Part shown: piece by piece, positions 35,395-44,314 of the stretch | Layout: every line of letters begins with the position of its first letter | Position numbering within the stretch: the first letter of the stretch is position 1 | NCBI RefSeq assembly: GCF_001693485.1 | Contig: NZ_MAXC01000004.1 | Coordinates: 1 to 64,000, forward strand | Reading direction: 5' to 3' | DNA from: Bradyrhizobium sp. LMTR 3 | GTDB taxonomy: Bacteria; Pseudomonadota; Alphaproteobacteria; Rhizobiales; Xanthobacteraceae | Length of the DNA: 64,000 bases | The notes under the pieces: generated by a model | Databases searched by the model: none | The model's input: the letters and a program-made list of their open reading frames with translations, nothing else | Told to the model about the DNA's origin: nothing | Position numbers and translations under genes: made by a program

Positions 35395-36471
35395 TCACGG
35401 CATCGCAAACCGCAGCGTTTTGCCGCCGCTACTCATATCGACCGGCGCAAACCCGATTGCGGCAAGCCCGCGCGTGCCGCAATCGCCCTGTTCGGATATC
35501 TCGAATTTGCTGTCGCGCGTGCAGAGCTGTTTGGGACCGCCCCAGTTCAACGGCTTGTCCCGGTACTTGATGGCGCGGTTTTCGCCGTCGATGGCTTCGG
35601 CAAAACTGTAGACCTGTTTGGGCTGGCCGATCACATCGGGATGCAGGCACTTGCCGGGATCGATGCGGTACCAGCCGCGGCTGGTCACCGCCTTGCCGTC
35701 GTCGGTGGCGACCGCCGCCATGATCTTGTGCGGCGTGTCGTTGCACCAGGTCAGCCCTGTGGAGGAGGGCTTTTGCACGGCGTCGATCATGGTGGTGAAG
35801 AAGTTTTGCGACTGCACGATTTCGGCCGCCAGTCCGCGGCTCTTCAGAAAGGCGCTCAAGGCTCCCTGCGTCTTCGGCCCGTCGACGCCGTCGATCGGCG
35901 CGGCGTCATAGCCCGCGATCACCAGGAGCCGCTGGATGCCGGCGAGCCGTGCCTGCTCGTCGTCATACTCGGAATCTTCGGCCAGATAGGCGACAAGGGT
36001 GCCGTCGTCGGTCCGCGTCGGCGTGATCTGGGTGAACGGCGCCGGCGTCTGGTTGCCGCGGCACTGGCGGGCGGCGGCGATGACGAAATTGTCCGGCGCG
36101 ATGCACAGCGTGTCGCTGCCGTTCTGCGGGATCGGCGAGGCGCCGTAGACACCGAGCGCACGCGCGTTCAACAGGATGCGGTCGGCCGTCAGCGCGCCCT
36201 GCAGCACCACCCGGCAGGCGGCCGGATCGATCCGGAACCAGCCCCGCGTCGCGGTCGCCGATTTCTCGTCGATGCCGATCGCGGCCTCGACGACGTAGCT
36301 CATGCGGTTGCAGAGTTTCAGGTCGGCAAACGCGGGCAGCGAGGAAGCGAACAGCGAGATCGCCGCGGCCGGCAGCGACATCAGGAAGCGTGCAAAGCGC
36401 GGCCGTCGCGATGCCCTCCGCTCGTCATGCTTGGCCATGACGGCCCGTATGCGCGTCGCCGCTTTGCTCAT
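35395..36471 (-). CDS. Secreted protein with two DUF1036 domains
   Basis: 358 residues. An arginine-rich N-terminus and hydrophobic stretch (about 25-45, ending SLPAFAD) give a signal peptide. Two DUF1036 copies follow: LKLCNRMSYVVEAAIGIDE...RGWFRIDPAACRVV (about 52-150) and LTWCNDTPHKIMAAVATDD...RGWYRIDPGKCLHP (about 240-345). Between them, LAGIQRLLVIAGYDAAPIDGVDGPKTQGALSAF looks like a peptidoglycan-binding type helical motif. Function unknown; probably at the envelope. Start ATG overlaps the argB stop (TGATG), so it is translationally coupled. Confidence 0.82.
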   Translation of the reverse strand: MSKAATRIRAVMAKHDERRASRRPRFARFLMSLPAAAISLFASSLPAFADLKLCNRMSYVVEAAIGIDEKSATATRGWFRIDPAACRVVLQGALTADRILLNARALGVYGASPIPQNGSDTLCIAPDNFVIAAARQCRGNQTPAPFTQITPTRTDDGTLVAYLAEDSEYDDEQARLAGIQRLLVIAGYDAAPIDGVDGPKTQGALSAFLKSRGLAAEIVQSQNFFTTMIDAVQKPSSTGLTWCNDTPHKIMAAVATDDGKAVTSRGWYRIDPGKCLHPDVIGQPKQVYSFAEAIDGENRAIKYRDKPLNWGGPKQLCTRDSKFEISEQGDCGTRGLAAIGFAPVDMSSGGKTLRFAMP

Positions 36472-37367
36472 CACTTGTGGATCAGCGTGCCGGTGCCTTG
36501 ATTGGTGAACAATTCGAGCAACACGGCGTGCCGCATCTTGCCGTCGATGATGACGACGCCCTGCACGCCCTGTTCCAGCGCGTAGATGCAGGTCTCGACC
36601 TTCGGAATCATGCCGCCGGAAATCGTGCCGTCGGCGATCAGCTTTCGCGCGTCCTTCACCGATAATTCCGGAATCAGCTTCTTCGACTTGTCGAGCACGC
36701 CGGGAACGTCGGTCAGCAGCAATAGCCGCTTGGCCTTGAGCGCACCGGCCACTGCGCCGGCAAACGTGTCGGCGTTGATGTTGAGGGTGTGGCCGTCATG
36801 CGAGGTCGCCAGCGGCGCCAGCACCGGGATCAGCTCATAGCCGATCAACTGGTTCAACAGCGTGAGGTCGACCTTGTCGGGATCGCCGACGAAGCCGAGA
36901 TCGATCGCCTTCTCGATGTTGGAATCCGGATCGACCATGGTGCGCGAGGTCTTGGTCGCCTTCACCATGTTGCCGTCCTTGCCGGACAGCCCCACGGCCT
37001 TGCCGCCGGCTTCGTTGATGTAGCCGACTAGTTGCTTGTTCACCGAGCCCGCCAACACCATCTCGACGATCTCAATCGTGGCGGCATCGGTGATGCGCAG
37101 CCCGGCGGCGAATTCCGACTGGATGCCGAGCCGCTTCAGCATGGTCGCGATCTGCGGCCCGCCGCCATGCACCACCACCGGATTGATCGCGGTCTGCTCC
37201 AGAAGCACGATGTCGCGCGCAAACGCCTTGGCGGTTTCCTCCGCGCCCATCGCGTGGCCGCCATATTTGATGACGATGGTTTCCTCGTCATACTGCTGCA
37301 TATGCGGGAGCGCTTCCGACAGGATGCGGGCCTGATCGAGCGGGCTGATATCTTGCGCTGATGTCAT
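36471..37367 (-). CDS. argB: Acetylglutamate kinase
   Basis: 298 residues. Phosphorylates N-acetylglutamate in arginine synthesis. ATP/substrate motifs [11 protein letters not shown] (about 31-41), [10 protein letters not shown] (about 64-73), the [10 protein letters not shown] segment and the C-terminal [15 protein letters not shown]. The catalytic lysines are in place. The stop overlaps the start of the DUF1036 gene. In this lineage argB commonly lies downstream of engB, as here. Confidence 0.95.
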   Translation of the reverse strand: MTSAQDISPLDQARILSEALPHMQQYDEETIVIKYGGHAMGAEETAKAFARDIVLLEQTAINPVVVHGGGPQIATMLKRLGIQSEFAAGLRITDAATIEIVEMVLAGSVNKQLVGYINEAGGKAVGLSGKDGNMVKATKTSRTMVDPDSNIEKAIDLGFVGDPDKVDLTLLNQLIGYELIPVLAPLATSHDGHTLNINADTFAGAVAGALKAKRLLLLTDVPGVLDKSKKLIPELSVKDARKLIADGTISGGMIPKVETCIYALEQGVQGVVIIDGKMRHAVLLELFTNQGTGTLIHK

Positions 37368-37460
37368 GAAGCGGGTCTCGCCATTTTCGGATGTCGGGCC
37401 GGGTTCTATCCGATTGGCGGGCAGGGCGCAAAGTGGGGATGTTGCGGCGACGACCTCTTA

Positions 37461-37597
37461 CTTCCCCTCTCCCCTTGTGGGAGAGGGTGGATCGAATGAG
37501 CGGAGCTCATTCGAGACGGGTGAGGGGTTCTTTCCGCTGATGCAGACCCCTCATCCGGCGCTTCGCGCCACCTTCTCCCACAAGGGGAGAAGGGAAG
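37461..37597. repeat. Palindromic repeat, family D (CTCCCCTTGTGGGAGAGG)
   Basis: Outer arms CTTCCCCTCTCCCCTTGTGG and its complement ending AAGGGGAGAAGGGAAG are inverted, with an inner pair ACCCCTCA/TGAGGGGT and a small AATGAGC...GCTCATT hairpin in the left arm. It ends 2 bp before the stop of the DUF423 gene and lies upstream of argB. The insert in hrpB has the same outer design. Confidence 0.88.
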
Positions 37598-37599
37598 AT

Positions 37600-37971
37600 T
37601 CACCTCTGCTTCGGCCAGGCTGCCGAAACCGCCAGCGCCAGCCAGCTCGCAATCAGCAGTGTCCCCCCGGTGGGCGCGGCCATCGTGAACAGCCCATGCC
37701 CGGCATAGTGCCGCAGCGTCAAATCGCCGGCGAACAGGCTCGCTGCGAGAACAAAGCCGAAAGCGCCCGCGATGCCGATTTTCGCGTGAACGATCCCGCG
37801 CTCGGCCAACGCGACGGCGCCTAGTACCGCGCTGGCGTGAAACAACAGCATCGACGAGGCGGAAACCAGCCGCGACGCGTCCGCGCCATGGGCGGAGGCT
37901 GCCGCCAGCATGACGCCGTCAGCGCCCATGATGGCGGCGAGCACGATCAGGATGCGGCCGGCGCGGTTCAT
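37600..37971 (-). CDS. DUF423 family membrane protein
   Basis: 123 residues with four hydrophobic segments (about 8-26, 35-57, 64-86, 96-116). The pattern LFHASAVLGAVAL, GIAGAFGFVLAASLFAGDL and MAAPTGGTLLIASWLAL matches the DUF423/YgdD inner-membrane family, function unknown. Its ATG shares a base with the engB stop (TGATG), so translation is coupled. Confidence 0.8.
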   Translation of the reverse strand: MNRAGRILIVLAAIMGADGVMLAAASAHGADASRLVSASSMLLFHASAVLGAVALAERGIVHAKIGIAGAFGFVLAASLFAGDLTLRHYAGHGLFTMAAPTGGTLLIASWLALAVSAAWPKQR

Positions 37972-38621
37972 CAGCCACGCTCCTTCAACAACCGCACCAT
38001 CGCAGCGCGCAGTTCCGGCATGCCGGCGCTGGTGCGCGAGGAGGTTACCAATACATCCGGAAACGCCGCCGGATGCTTGGCGAGCGCGGCCGTGGTTTCG
38101 GCGATGTTCTTTTGCAGCTCAGCGGGCTTCACCTGATCCGCTTTCGTCAGCACCACCTGATAGCTCACGGCGGATTTATCCAGCGTCTTCAGCACGTCCT
38201 GGTCGACATCCTTGATGCCGTGGCGCGCGTCGATCAGCACATAGACCCGCGCCAGCGTGGCGCGTCCCAACAGGAATTGATGGATCAGCTTGGTCCAGGA
38301 GGCGACCTTGGTTTTCGGCGCCGAGGCATAGCCATAGCCGGGCATGTCGACCAGCCGCAGCCCGGCCTTGTCGGGCCCTTCGAAGAAAATCAGTTCCTGG
38401 GTGCGGCCCGGCGTATGCGAGGTGCGTGCCAGCGCGTTGCGCCCCGTGAGCGCGTTGATGAGACTCGATTTGCCGACGTTGGAACGGCCGGCAAACGCCA
38501 CTTCCGTGCCCGCCATCGGCGGCAGTGTTTCGATCGAGGGCGAGGCCCAGACGAACTTCCATTCGCCGGCGAAGAGTTTTCGTCCCTCTTCGATCAGCTC
38601 CGCATCGGTTTCGGCGGTCAT
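37971..38621 (-). CDS. engB: Ribosome biogenesis GTP-binding protein EngB (YihA/YsxC)
   Basis: 216 residues. GTPase needed for 50S ribosome assembly. G1 GRSNVGKSSLINAL (about 45-58), G2/G3 TPGRTQELIFFE and VDMPGYGYA, G4 LTKADQVK, G5 TSSRTSAG. All are intact. The ATG at 38621 is taken; the longer frame starts inside a repeat. It follows yidC, as in many alphaproteobacteria. Confidence 0.95.
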   Translation of the reverse strand: MTAETDAELIEEGRKLFAGEWKFVWASPSIETLPPMAGTEVAFAGRSNVGKSSLINALTGRNALARTSHTPGRTQELIFFEGPDKAGLRLVDMPGYGYASAPKTKVASWTKLIHQFLLGRATLARVYVLIDARHGIKDVDQDVLKTLDKSAVSYQVVLTKADQVKPAELQKNIAETTAALAKHPAAFPDVLVTSSRTSAGMPELRAAMVRLLKERG

Positions 38622-38645
38622 GCGAAGGTTTCTCGGTTCTTCACC

Positions 38646-38727
38646 GTCATTGCGAGGAGCGAAGCGACGAAGCAATCCATCTTTCCCCGTGCAGATGCAT
38701 GGATTGCTTCGCTTCGCTCGCAATGAC
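38646..38727. repeat. Palindromic repeat, family B
   Basis: Arms GTCATTGCGAGGAGCGAAGC and GCGAGCAATGAC-type complement enclose GAAGCAATCCAT and ATGGATTGCTTC, with a loop of about 20 bp. Same family as 1082-1199 but without the nested module. It lies between yidC (24 bp from its stop) and engB. Confidence 0.88.
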
Positions 38728-38751
38728 GGAGCATTGCGAGCGGCGCAACCG

Positions 38752-40605
38752 TCACGTCTTCTCGGCGGCCTTCTTCGGCGCGAACGTCGCCTTGAGATTG
38801 TCGAACAGCTCCACCTTCACGCCGTTCTTTCGCATGATGTAGCTCTGCTGGATCACCGAGAGCAGGTTGTTCCAGGCCCAGTAGATCACGAGACCCGCCG
38901 GGAAGCCGGCCAGCATGAAGGTGAAGATCAGCGGCATCCAGTCGAAGATCATCTTCTGGGTCGGATCCGGCGGTGTCGGGTTCAGCTTCATCTGGAACCA
39001 CATCGTGATGCCCATGATGATCGGCCAGACGCCGAGCGCGAGGTAATATCCGATCACCGGCATATGCGTCGGATCGAAAGGCAGCAGGCCGAACAGATTG
39101 AACAGGTTGGTCGGGTCCGGCGCCGAAAGGTCCTTGATCCAGCCGTAGAACGGCGCATGGCGCATTTCGATGGTGACGAACAGCACCTTGTAGAGCGAGA
39201 AGAACACCGGAATCTGCAGCGCAATGGGAAGACAGCCCGCGATCGGGTTGATCTTCTCCTTGCGGTAGATCTCCATCATCTCCTGCTGCTGCTTCTGGCG
39301 GTCGTCGGGATAGCGCTCCTTCAGTGCCGCGAGCTGTGGCTGCACCGACTTCATCTTCGCCATCGAGGCGTAGGATTTGTTGGCGAGCGGGTAGAACAGG
39401 AGCTTGATCAGCACCGTCACCAGCAGGATGGAGACGCCGAAATTGCCGACCAGGTGGAAGAAATAGTCGAGCAACAGGAACATCGGCTTGGTGATGAAGT
39501 AGAACCAGCCCCAGTCGATCAATAGATCGAATTGGTTGAGCCCGAGCTGCTTGTTGTAGCCGCCATGGCCGGCCAGCGGGAAGTTGATGCCGACGACGCT
39601 GGCTTCCTTGGCGCCGGCGAACAGCCGAGCATTGGCGCTGCCGGTGCCGCCGATCGCAATCGTCTGCGGATCCAGCAGGTAGTCGGTCTGGTAAGTGCGC
39701 TTGGTACCGGCCAGGTTGGAGGAGAAGCGCGCCTGCAGCTTGGCGGTGGTGTCCGGCAACAGCGCCGACGCCCAGTATTTGTCCGTGATGCCGAGCCAGC
39801 CATTGGTGACGTTGAAGGCGACCGACTTAGCTTCGTCGATCTTCGAGTAGCTGTATTCCTGCAGGCGCTGGTCGCCGAGATAGCCGATCAGGCCTTCATG
39901 CAGGATGTAGTAGCCCGAGACCTCCGGCGTGCCGTGGCGAGAGATAAGGGCGAACGGATAGAGCGTGACCGGCGCATTGCCGACGTTGGTGACGTCGTCC
40001 TTGATGGTGAAGAGATAGCGGTCGTCGATCGCAATGGTGCGGCGGAAGGTGAGGCCTTCGCCATTGTCCCATTTCAACGTTACGGGGGTGCCGGGCGTCA
40101 GGCTGCCGGAGCCTTCCTGCTGCCAAACCGTCTCGCGGTCGGGAAGCTTGGCCGTCGAGCCGGAGGCGGCGACCCAACCGAATTCCGCGTAATAGGGATG
40201 CGCCGTCCCCGAGGGCGAGAACAGCACGATCGCCGGGGACTTCGGATCGACGGTGTCGCGGAATTTCTCCAATGCGAGATCGTCGATGCGCGCGCCCTTC
40301 AGCGCGATGCTGCCGGAAATACGCGGCGTCTCGATCTTGATGCGGGGCGAGGCGGCAATCGCGGCGGTGCGGCTGACGACCGGCTGGGCTGGCTGGCCGG
40401 CGGGCGCGCCGGGGGATGGCGTCGCGCCCGGTTGCGGCGTGGTGGAGCCCGGAGCCGTCTGTGGCGCCGACTTGTTGAGTTCAGCCTGGGTCTGCTGTTG
40501 CGCGCGCTGCCGCTCCATCTGCGGCATGTTGTAGAAATACTGCCAGGCGATCAGCACGAGGCCGGACAGAATGACGGCGAGGATGGTGTTGCGGTTGTCG
40601 GTCAT
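38752..40605 (-). CDS. yidC: Membrane protein insertase YidC
   Basis: 617 residues. Inserts and folds inner-membrane proteins alone or with SecYEG. N-terminal anchor (TILAVILSGLVLIAWQYFYNM), a proline/alanine linker, a large periplasmic beta domain (about 80-360), then the conserved five-helix core (about 370-600: FGVSILLVTVLIKLLFYPLA, PIAGCLPIALQIPVFFSLYKVLF, FPAGLVIYWAWNNLLSVIQQ). The hydrophilic groove arginine lies in the core. It starts 20 bp after rnpA and belongs to rpmH-rnpA-yidC. Confidence 0.95.
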   Translation of the reverse strand: MTDNRNTILAVILSGLVLIAWQYFYNMPQMERQRAQQQTQAELNKSAPQTAPGSTTPQPGATPSPGAPAGQPAQPVVSRTAAIAASPRIKIETPRISGSIALKGARIDDLALEKFRDTVDPKSPAIVLFSPSGTAHPYYAEFGWVAASGSTAKLPDRETVWQQEGSGSLTPGTPVTLKWDNGEGLTFRRTIAIDDRYLFTIKDDVTNVGNAPVTLYPFALISRHGTPEVSGYYILHEGLIGYLGDQRLQEYSYSKIDEAKSVAFNVTNGWLGITDKYWASALLPDTTAKLQARFSSNLAGTKRTYQTDYLLDPQTIAIGGTGSANARLFAGAKEASVVGINFPLAGHGGYNKQLGLNQFDLLIDWGWFYFITKPMFLLLDYFFHLVGNFGVSILLVTVLIKLLFYPLANKSYASMAKMKSVQPQLAALKERYPDDRQKQQQEMMEIYRKEKINPIAGCLPIALQIPVFFSLYKVLFVTIEMRHAPFYGWIKDLSAPDPTNLFNLFGLLPFDPTHMPVIGYYLALGVWPIIMGITMWFQMKLNPTPPDPTQKMIFDWMPLIFTFMLAGFPAGLVIYWAWNNLLSVIQQSYIMRKNGVKVELFDNLKATFAPKKAAEKT

Positions 40606-40625
40606 CGTTTTTGAGGTCTCGCCAT

Positions 40626-41114
40626 TCAATTCGGGTTTCGGGCCCGTTCGGTTCCGACTGTCGTCGCAACCGAGGCCCTCAGTTTTCGTTTTGACGCGTT
40701 TTCTACCGCAGATAAGTCTACGCAATCTGCGTAAACTTGATTGCTATGCGAACCGGAATCCACTTGGCTCGAAAACGCTTTGCCCGTCGGCTGCCGGTCG
40801 AGGCGATGCAGCGCCGAGCGGAGATCGTCGAGCATGGTTGCGAAGTCGCGGGTGAGCGCGGCGCGACGGCCTACCAGCACATAATCATGGTGCGGTCGCA
40901 TTGATATGACGTCCAGCCGCTTCACCAGTTCGCGAAGCCTGCGCCGGATGCGATTGCGCTCGGTAGCAGTACCGTTCTTTTTGGTAACGGTGAAGCCTAC
41001 TCGGATCGGGCCGTCATCGTCGCGGGCCAGGCCCTGCACCACGAAGGCAGCGCTGTTGGCCCGCGTGCCATTGGCAACGGCGAGAAAGTCCGCCCGCTGC
41101 CTCAGCCGATCCAT
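40626..41114 (-). CDS. rnpA: Ribonuclease P protein component
   Basis: 162 residues. Basic cofactor of the RNase P RNA for tRNA 5' processing. The signature is TKKNGTATERNRIRRRLREL (about 43-62). Typical members have 110-130 residues; the C-terminal 40 (after HRLDRQPTGKAF) are an extension without a known role. It follows rpmH by 27 bp. Confidence 0.92.
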   Translation of the reverse strand: MDRLRQRADFLAVANGTRANSAAFVVQGLARDDDGPIRVGFTVTKKNGTATERNRIRRRLRELVKRLDVISMRPHHDYVLVGRRAALTRDFATMLDDLRSALHRLDRQPTGKAFSSQVDSGSHSNQVYADCVDLSAVENASKRKLRASVATTVGTERARNPN

Positions 41115-41141
41115 GAATGAAATCTCCGGAAAGGATCCGGC

Positions 41142-41276
41142 TCAGGCGCTCAGACGCTTGCGGCCGCGCGCACGGCGAGCGGCGAGAACCTTGCGGCCGC
41201 CGGCGGTGGCGAGACGGGCGCGGAAGCCGTGACGGCGCTTGCGCACCAGTTTGCTGGGTTGATAAGTCCGCTTCAC
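41142..41276 (-). CDS. rpmH: 50S ribosomal protein L34
   Basis: 44 residues, highly basic: [20 protein letters not shown] at the start and a tail [18 protein letters not shown]. Start is a GTG at 41276 with a GGAGAA site upstream. First gene of rpmH-rnpA-yidC; a good promoter lies about 140 bp upstream. Confidence 0.95.
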   Translation of the reverse strand: MKRTYQPSKLVRKRRHGFRARLATAGGRKVLAARRARGRKRLSA

Positions 41277-41417
41277 GGGTAGTTCTCCGCTGACCGGGCA
41301 ATTTGCCTGTTGGATTGAGATGCGTCCGATGATGCGGGCCGGCCCGAAAACGGGCCATTTACGGCCCAAAGCGAGCCGCCCCCGGTGAAACCGGGCCATC
41401 GCGGACAATTGGCGCGG

Positions 41418-41446
41418 CTTATACGGGAGCGACCTGTTTTCGTCAA
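41418..41446 (-). promoter_or_regulatory. Sigma-70 type promoter for rpmH-rnpA-yidC
   Basis: On the minus strand TTGACG (41446-41441) and TATAAG (41423-41418) are separated by exactly 17 bp, close to the consensus in an otherwise GC-rich region. Transcription would start near 41411, leaving a leader of about 135 nt before the rpmH GTG. The rest of the 41277-41690 gap shows no gene. Confidence 0.7.
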
Positions 41447-41690
41447 TGTCGGGGGTTGCGGTATCAGCCGTTCTTTGAAACGTCGCAATTGGGGCGAATA
41501 TATCTGTTTTCGTGGGGTTTTCAGGGGCAAGACGGCGGCGCGCCCGGACCATCGGAACCACGGGACATTAGCGATCGGTAATTTGACCGCTAGGTCGCCC
41601 AAACGCATCCTCGGAATCGCGATACCGACCGATTTGGGCCGGGGGGCTTGGGTCCGGCTCCAAAGAGCAGAGATATCAAGGCGGATATTC

Positions 41691-43169
41691 GTGTCAGCGA
41701 CCGACGACCAGCCGACCCCTCAAGCACCGCGGCCCCGGGCCCAGCGGCGCCTCGGCCTGTCCGGCAAGCTGCTGCTGCTGACGATCCCGCTGGTGATGAT
41801 CGCGCTCTTGATGATCTACGTGCCGTCGATCGCGAATTTCTGGACCAACCGGCTGAACGACCGTCTGGCGGCCGCCAACACTGCCGCCCTGGTGCTGGAT
41901 GCGGCCCCGCTGGGAATGGTCCCGGATTCGCTCTCGCGTCAGATCCTGACCAGCGTCGGTGCGCGCGCGGTCGCCATCAAGATGGGACAACAGCGCCGGT
42001 TACTCGCCAGCGCCGACCTGCCTGCGGCGATCGATCGCAATATCGACATGCGCACCCTGACGGTGTGGTCCGCGATCGTGGAATCCTTTGAGACCATGCT
42101 GGATACCGGCAACCAGACCATCCGCGTGGTGGGACCCGCGCCCGGTGGCGCGCATTTCATCGAGGTCGTGGTCGACGAAAAGCCGCTACGGCTGGCGATG
42201 TACCGCTTTTCCAGCAATCTGCTGCTGGTCTCGCTGGGGATCGCGATGCTCGCCGCGGGGCTGGTTTACCTCGCGCTGCATTATCTGTTTGTCCGCCCGA
42301 TGCGGCGGCTGACCGCCAATCTCGTCGGCTTCCACGAAAACCCCGAAAGCGCGGCGCGCATCATCGTGCCGAGCCAGCGCGGCGACGAGATCGGCGTCGT
42401 CGAGCGCGAACTGTCCGACATGCAGCGCGACCTCGTCTCGATGCTCTCCCAGAAGAGCCGGCTTGCCGCGCTTGGCCTTGCGGTATCGAAGATCAACCAT
42501 GATCTGCGCAATCTTCTGGCGTCCTCGCAATTGCTCTCGGATCAATTGGCCAGCGTGCCCGATCCGCGGGTGCAGCGCTTTGCGCCGAAACTGATGCGCT
42601 CGCTGGAGCGCGCCATCGACTTCTGCCAGTCGACGCTGTCCTATGGCCGCGTCCAGGAGGCCGAGCCCGACCGCCGCTTGATCCAGGTCGAACCCGTGGT
42701 CACCGAGGTGCGCGAATCCGCGGGCCTTGCCGCCGACGCCTCGATCACCTGGATCAACGCGATCGAGCGGGGGCTCTCCATTGACGCCGATCCCGACCAG
42801 CTCTTTCGCGTGCTGCTCAACCTGGTGCGCAACGCGGTGCAGGCGCTAGACAGCCGCCCCAAGGGCGACGCCGCGACCTTGCAGATCCGAATCACCGGCC
42901 GCCGCGAAGGCTCGGTCGCGATCATCGAGGTTTCCGACACCGGGCCGGGCGTGCCGGCAAAGACGCGCGAGCACCTGTTCGAGGCGTTCCAGACCTCCGG
43001 CCGCCCCGGCGGCAGCGGACTGGGCCTGGCGATCGCCGCCGAGTTGGTCCGCGCCCATGGTGGCGACATCCACCTGGTCGAAGGCACCATCGGCGCCACC
43101 TTCCGCGTCTCGATCCCCGACCGCCCGGTGGAACTGCAGAGCGTCCGCAACGAGCGGGCTCGGGCGTAA
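41691..43169 (+). CDS. Sensor histidine kinase
   Basis: 492 residues. Two membrane segments (about 26-48 and 179-203) flank a periplasmic sensor of about 130 residues; a HAMP linker follows (FVRPMRRLTANLVGFHENP). The phosphoacceptor is about H270 in SKINHDLRNLLASSQLLSDQ, and the ATPase has N box LLNLVRNAVQAL, DTGPGVP and GGSGLGLAIAAEL. The GTG at 41691 matches the domain start. No response regulator is adjacent, so the partner is unknown. It is read divergently from rpmH. Confidence 0.88.
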   Translation: MSATDDQPTPQAPRPRAQRRLGLSGKLLLLTIPLVMIALLMIYVPSIANFWTNRLNDRLAAANTAALVLDAAPLGMVPDSLSRQILTSVGARAVAIKMGQQRRLLASADLPAAIDRNIDMRTLTVWSAIVESFETMLDTGNQTIRVVGPAPGGAHFIEVVVDEKPLRLAMYRFSSNLLLVSLGIAMLAAGLVYLALHYLFVRPMRRLTANLVGFHENPESAARIIVPSQRGDEIGVVERELSDMQRDLVSMLSQKSRLAALGLAVSKINHDLRNLLASSQLLSDQLASVPDPRVQRFAPKLMRSLERAIDFCQSTLSYGRVQEAEPDRRLIQVEPVVTEVRESAGLAADASITWINAIERGLSIDADPDQLFRVLLNLVRNAVQALDSRPKGDAATLQIRITGRREGSVAIIEVSDTGPGVPAKTREHLFEAFQTSGRPGGSGLGLAIAAELVRAHGGDIHLVEGTIGATFRVSIPDRPVELQSVRNERARA

Positions 43170-43185
43170 GCGCTTGGTCTCTCAC

Positions 43186-43333
43186 GTCATTCCGGAACGA
43201 TGCCACAGGGTCCGCGCGAAGCGCGGCCCGATGACGGGATCCGCATCGAACCCGGAATCCAGAAGTCATGGCGCGAGATTCCCAGATGTGCGGGGCACAT
43301 CCGAGGTTTGCGCTGTGATGCGCCCGGAATGAC
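43186..43333. repeat. Palindromic repeat, family G (GTCATTCCGG) with nested hairpin module
   Basis: Outer arms GTCATTCCGG and CCCGGAATGAC enclose CCCGGAATCCAGA and GATTCCCAG half-sites. The left part contains the module CCACAGGGT + hairpin CCGCGC/GCGCGG + CCCGATGACGGGATCC at 43203-43242. It lies 16 bp after the kinase stop and about 150 bp before the tRNA gene. Confidence 0.8.
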
Positions 43334-43484
43334 GGAAATACTGCCCGGAATTGGCTCCCCGATCGCATTTCCCCACCTTGCCAAGCGAAGCCGGAGCGGG
43401 TAGCTAAAGCGCTCTTTCGCGATGGTCCGAGGTCTTTGGTCGGACGCATCCGGGCCTCCTAAAGCCCTAATGCCAAGCGAAAAC

Positions 43485-43561
43485 GCGCCCGTAGCTCAGC
43501 TGGATAGAGCACCAGACTACGAATCTGGGGGTCAGGAGTTCGAATCTCTTCGGGCGCGCCA
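43485..43561 (+). tRNA. tRNA-Arg (anticodon ACG)
   Basis: 77 nt with a complete cloverleaf: acceptor GCGCCCG/CGGGCGC, D arm GCTC/GAGC, anticodon arm CCAGA-CTACGAA-TCTGG with anticodon ACG (wobble A expected to become inosine), variable loop GGGTC, T arm AGGAG-TTCGAAT-CTCTT, discriminator G and an encoded CCA. It reads CGU, CGC and CGA codons. It marks the change from housekeeping to accessory content. Confidence 0.96.
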
Positions 43562-43975
43562 TTTTCTCTTCGCTCCATGACGGTGTTCGTAGGCTGGCGG
43601 CCCTGACCATCGGGCGACTGACGTCGAAGCCGCTCGCTGCCAAAGATGAACCCCAGCTGGCCCGCGTTTTCGAAGGCGCAGGCGTTCTTGCGGTGCAGCA
43701 ACCGGCGGAAACGAGCCTTCCTGCAATGTGCGACTTGCCCGATCCAACGAAGGTCGAACCCGTGCGGCTGCCTCGCACGCACGGCGCCGCAGCATTGCTG
43801 CCGGATGCCCGGGATTCGTAAAAGGGTAGGCAAGGACAAACAGGGGCGGAGCATGTAAAGTCAGTTCGCGCGACCTTGGAGGCCAGCAGTCTGGCTGCTG
43901 CACGATCGGGTCGCCGTGTCATCGGGCGGGCTCGGCTGAGGTTTTGGGAGGGCGAGAGCGAAAACGGAGGAACCG
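43562..43975. other. Gene-free stretch after tRNA-Arg
   Basis: No reading frame here has a plausible start and coding pattern. The long minus-strand frame that runs through it ends in the antisense of the tRNA and is rejected. No copy of the tRNA 3' end, integrase remnant or clear repeat was found by eye. Confidence 0.5.
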
Positions 43976-44110
43976 ATGAAAAAGGACATCTGGCAAGAAA
44001 ACAAAGAGCGCTACTTCGAGTGGAATCCCATCGAAGGCCTCGGTGCCAAGTTCACATGGGCTGCGATCGGGGCAGTCGCGGCTGTCATCGCCATGTACCT
44101 GCTGCGCTAG
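43976..44110 (+). CDS. 44-residue single-span membrane protein
   Basis: A CGGAGG site lies seven bases before the ATG. The N-terminal half is charged (MKKDIWQENKERYFEWNP) and residues about 26-43 form one membrane helix (FTWAAIGAVAAVIAMYLL). It heads the signalling block that contains the symporter-kinase, and may be a small regulatory subunit, but the family is not recognised. Confidence 0.6.
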   Translation: MKKDIWQENKERYFEWNPIEGLGAKFTWAAIGAVAAVIAMYLLR

Positions 44111-44233
44111 AGCGCAACGGGGTTAGATGGACTTGCGATCGCGCTCCAGGTTTTGATTGAACATGATCTTTTCGGCAAACCGGTACCCACCCCCGACCAC
44201 GTCGAGGGCAAGCTCTTCGGGATCATGCTCTAG
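44111..44233. repeat. Degenerate dispersed repeat ending GATCATGCTCTAG
   Basis: The piece GAACATGATCTTTTCGGCAA, AACCGG and the end GGGATCATGCTCTAG form an inverted pattern (CATGATC/GATCATG) widely seen between Bradyrhizobium genes; this copy has an altered middle. It fills most of the gap before the response regulator, so it may end or modulate transcription. Confidence 0.55.
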
Positions 44234-44314
44234 CTAACTGGCGCGGAGTGGGGCGGAGCGCACTTCGCTTGCCGCGCTCTCGTGCGGTCGAGGAAGGCGA
44301 CCCTGGAGGATGCA

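Noticed and set aside
1082..43333. The many palindromic repeats as a CRISPR array
   Set aside because: They are dispersed singly between genes, differ in sequence and have no regular spacers; no cas gene is present.
43459..43854. Minus-strand reading frame of 131 residues ending with EIRTPDPQIRSLVLYPAE
   Set aside because: The C-terminal part is the antisense translation of the tRNA-Arg gene, a common false gene call; it has no binding site or family.
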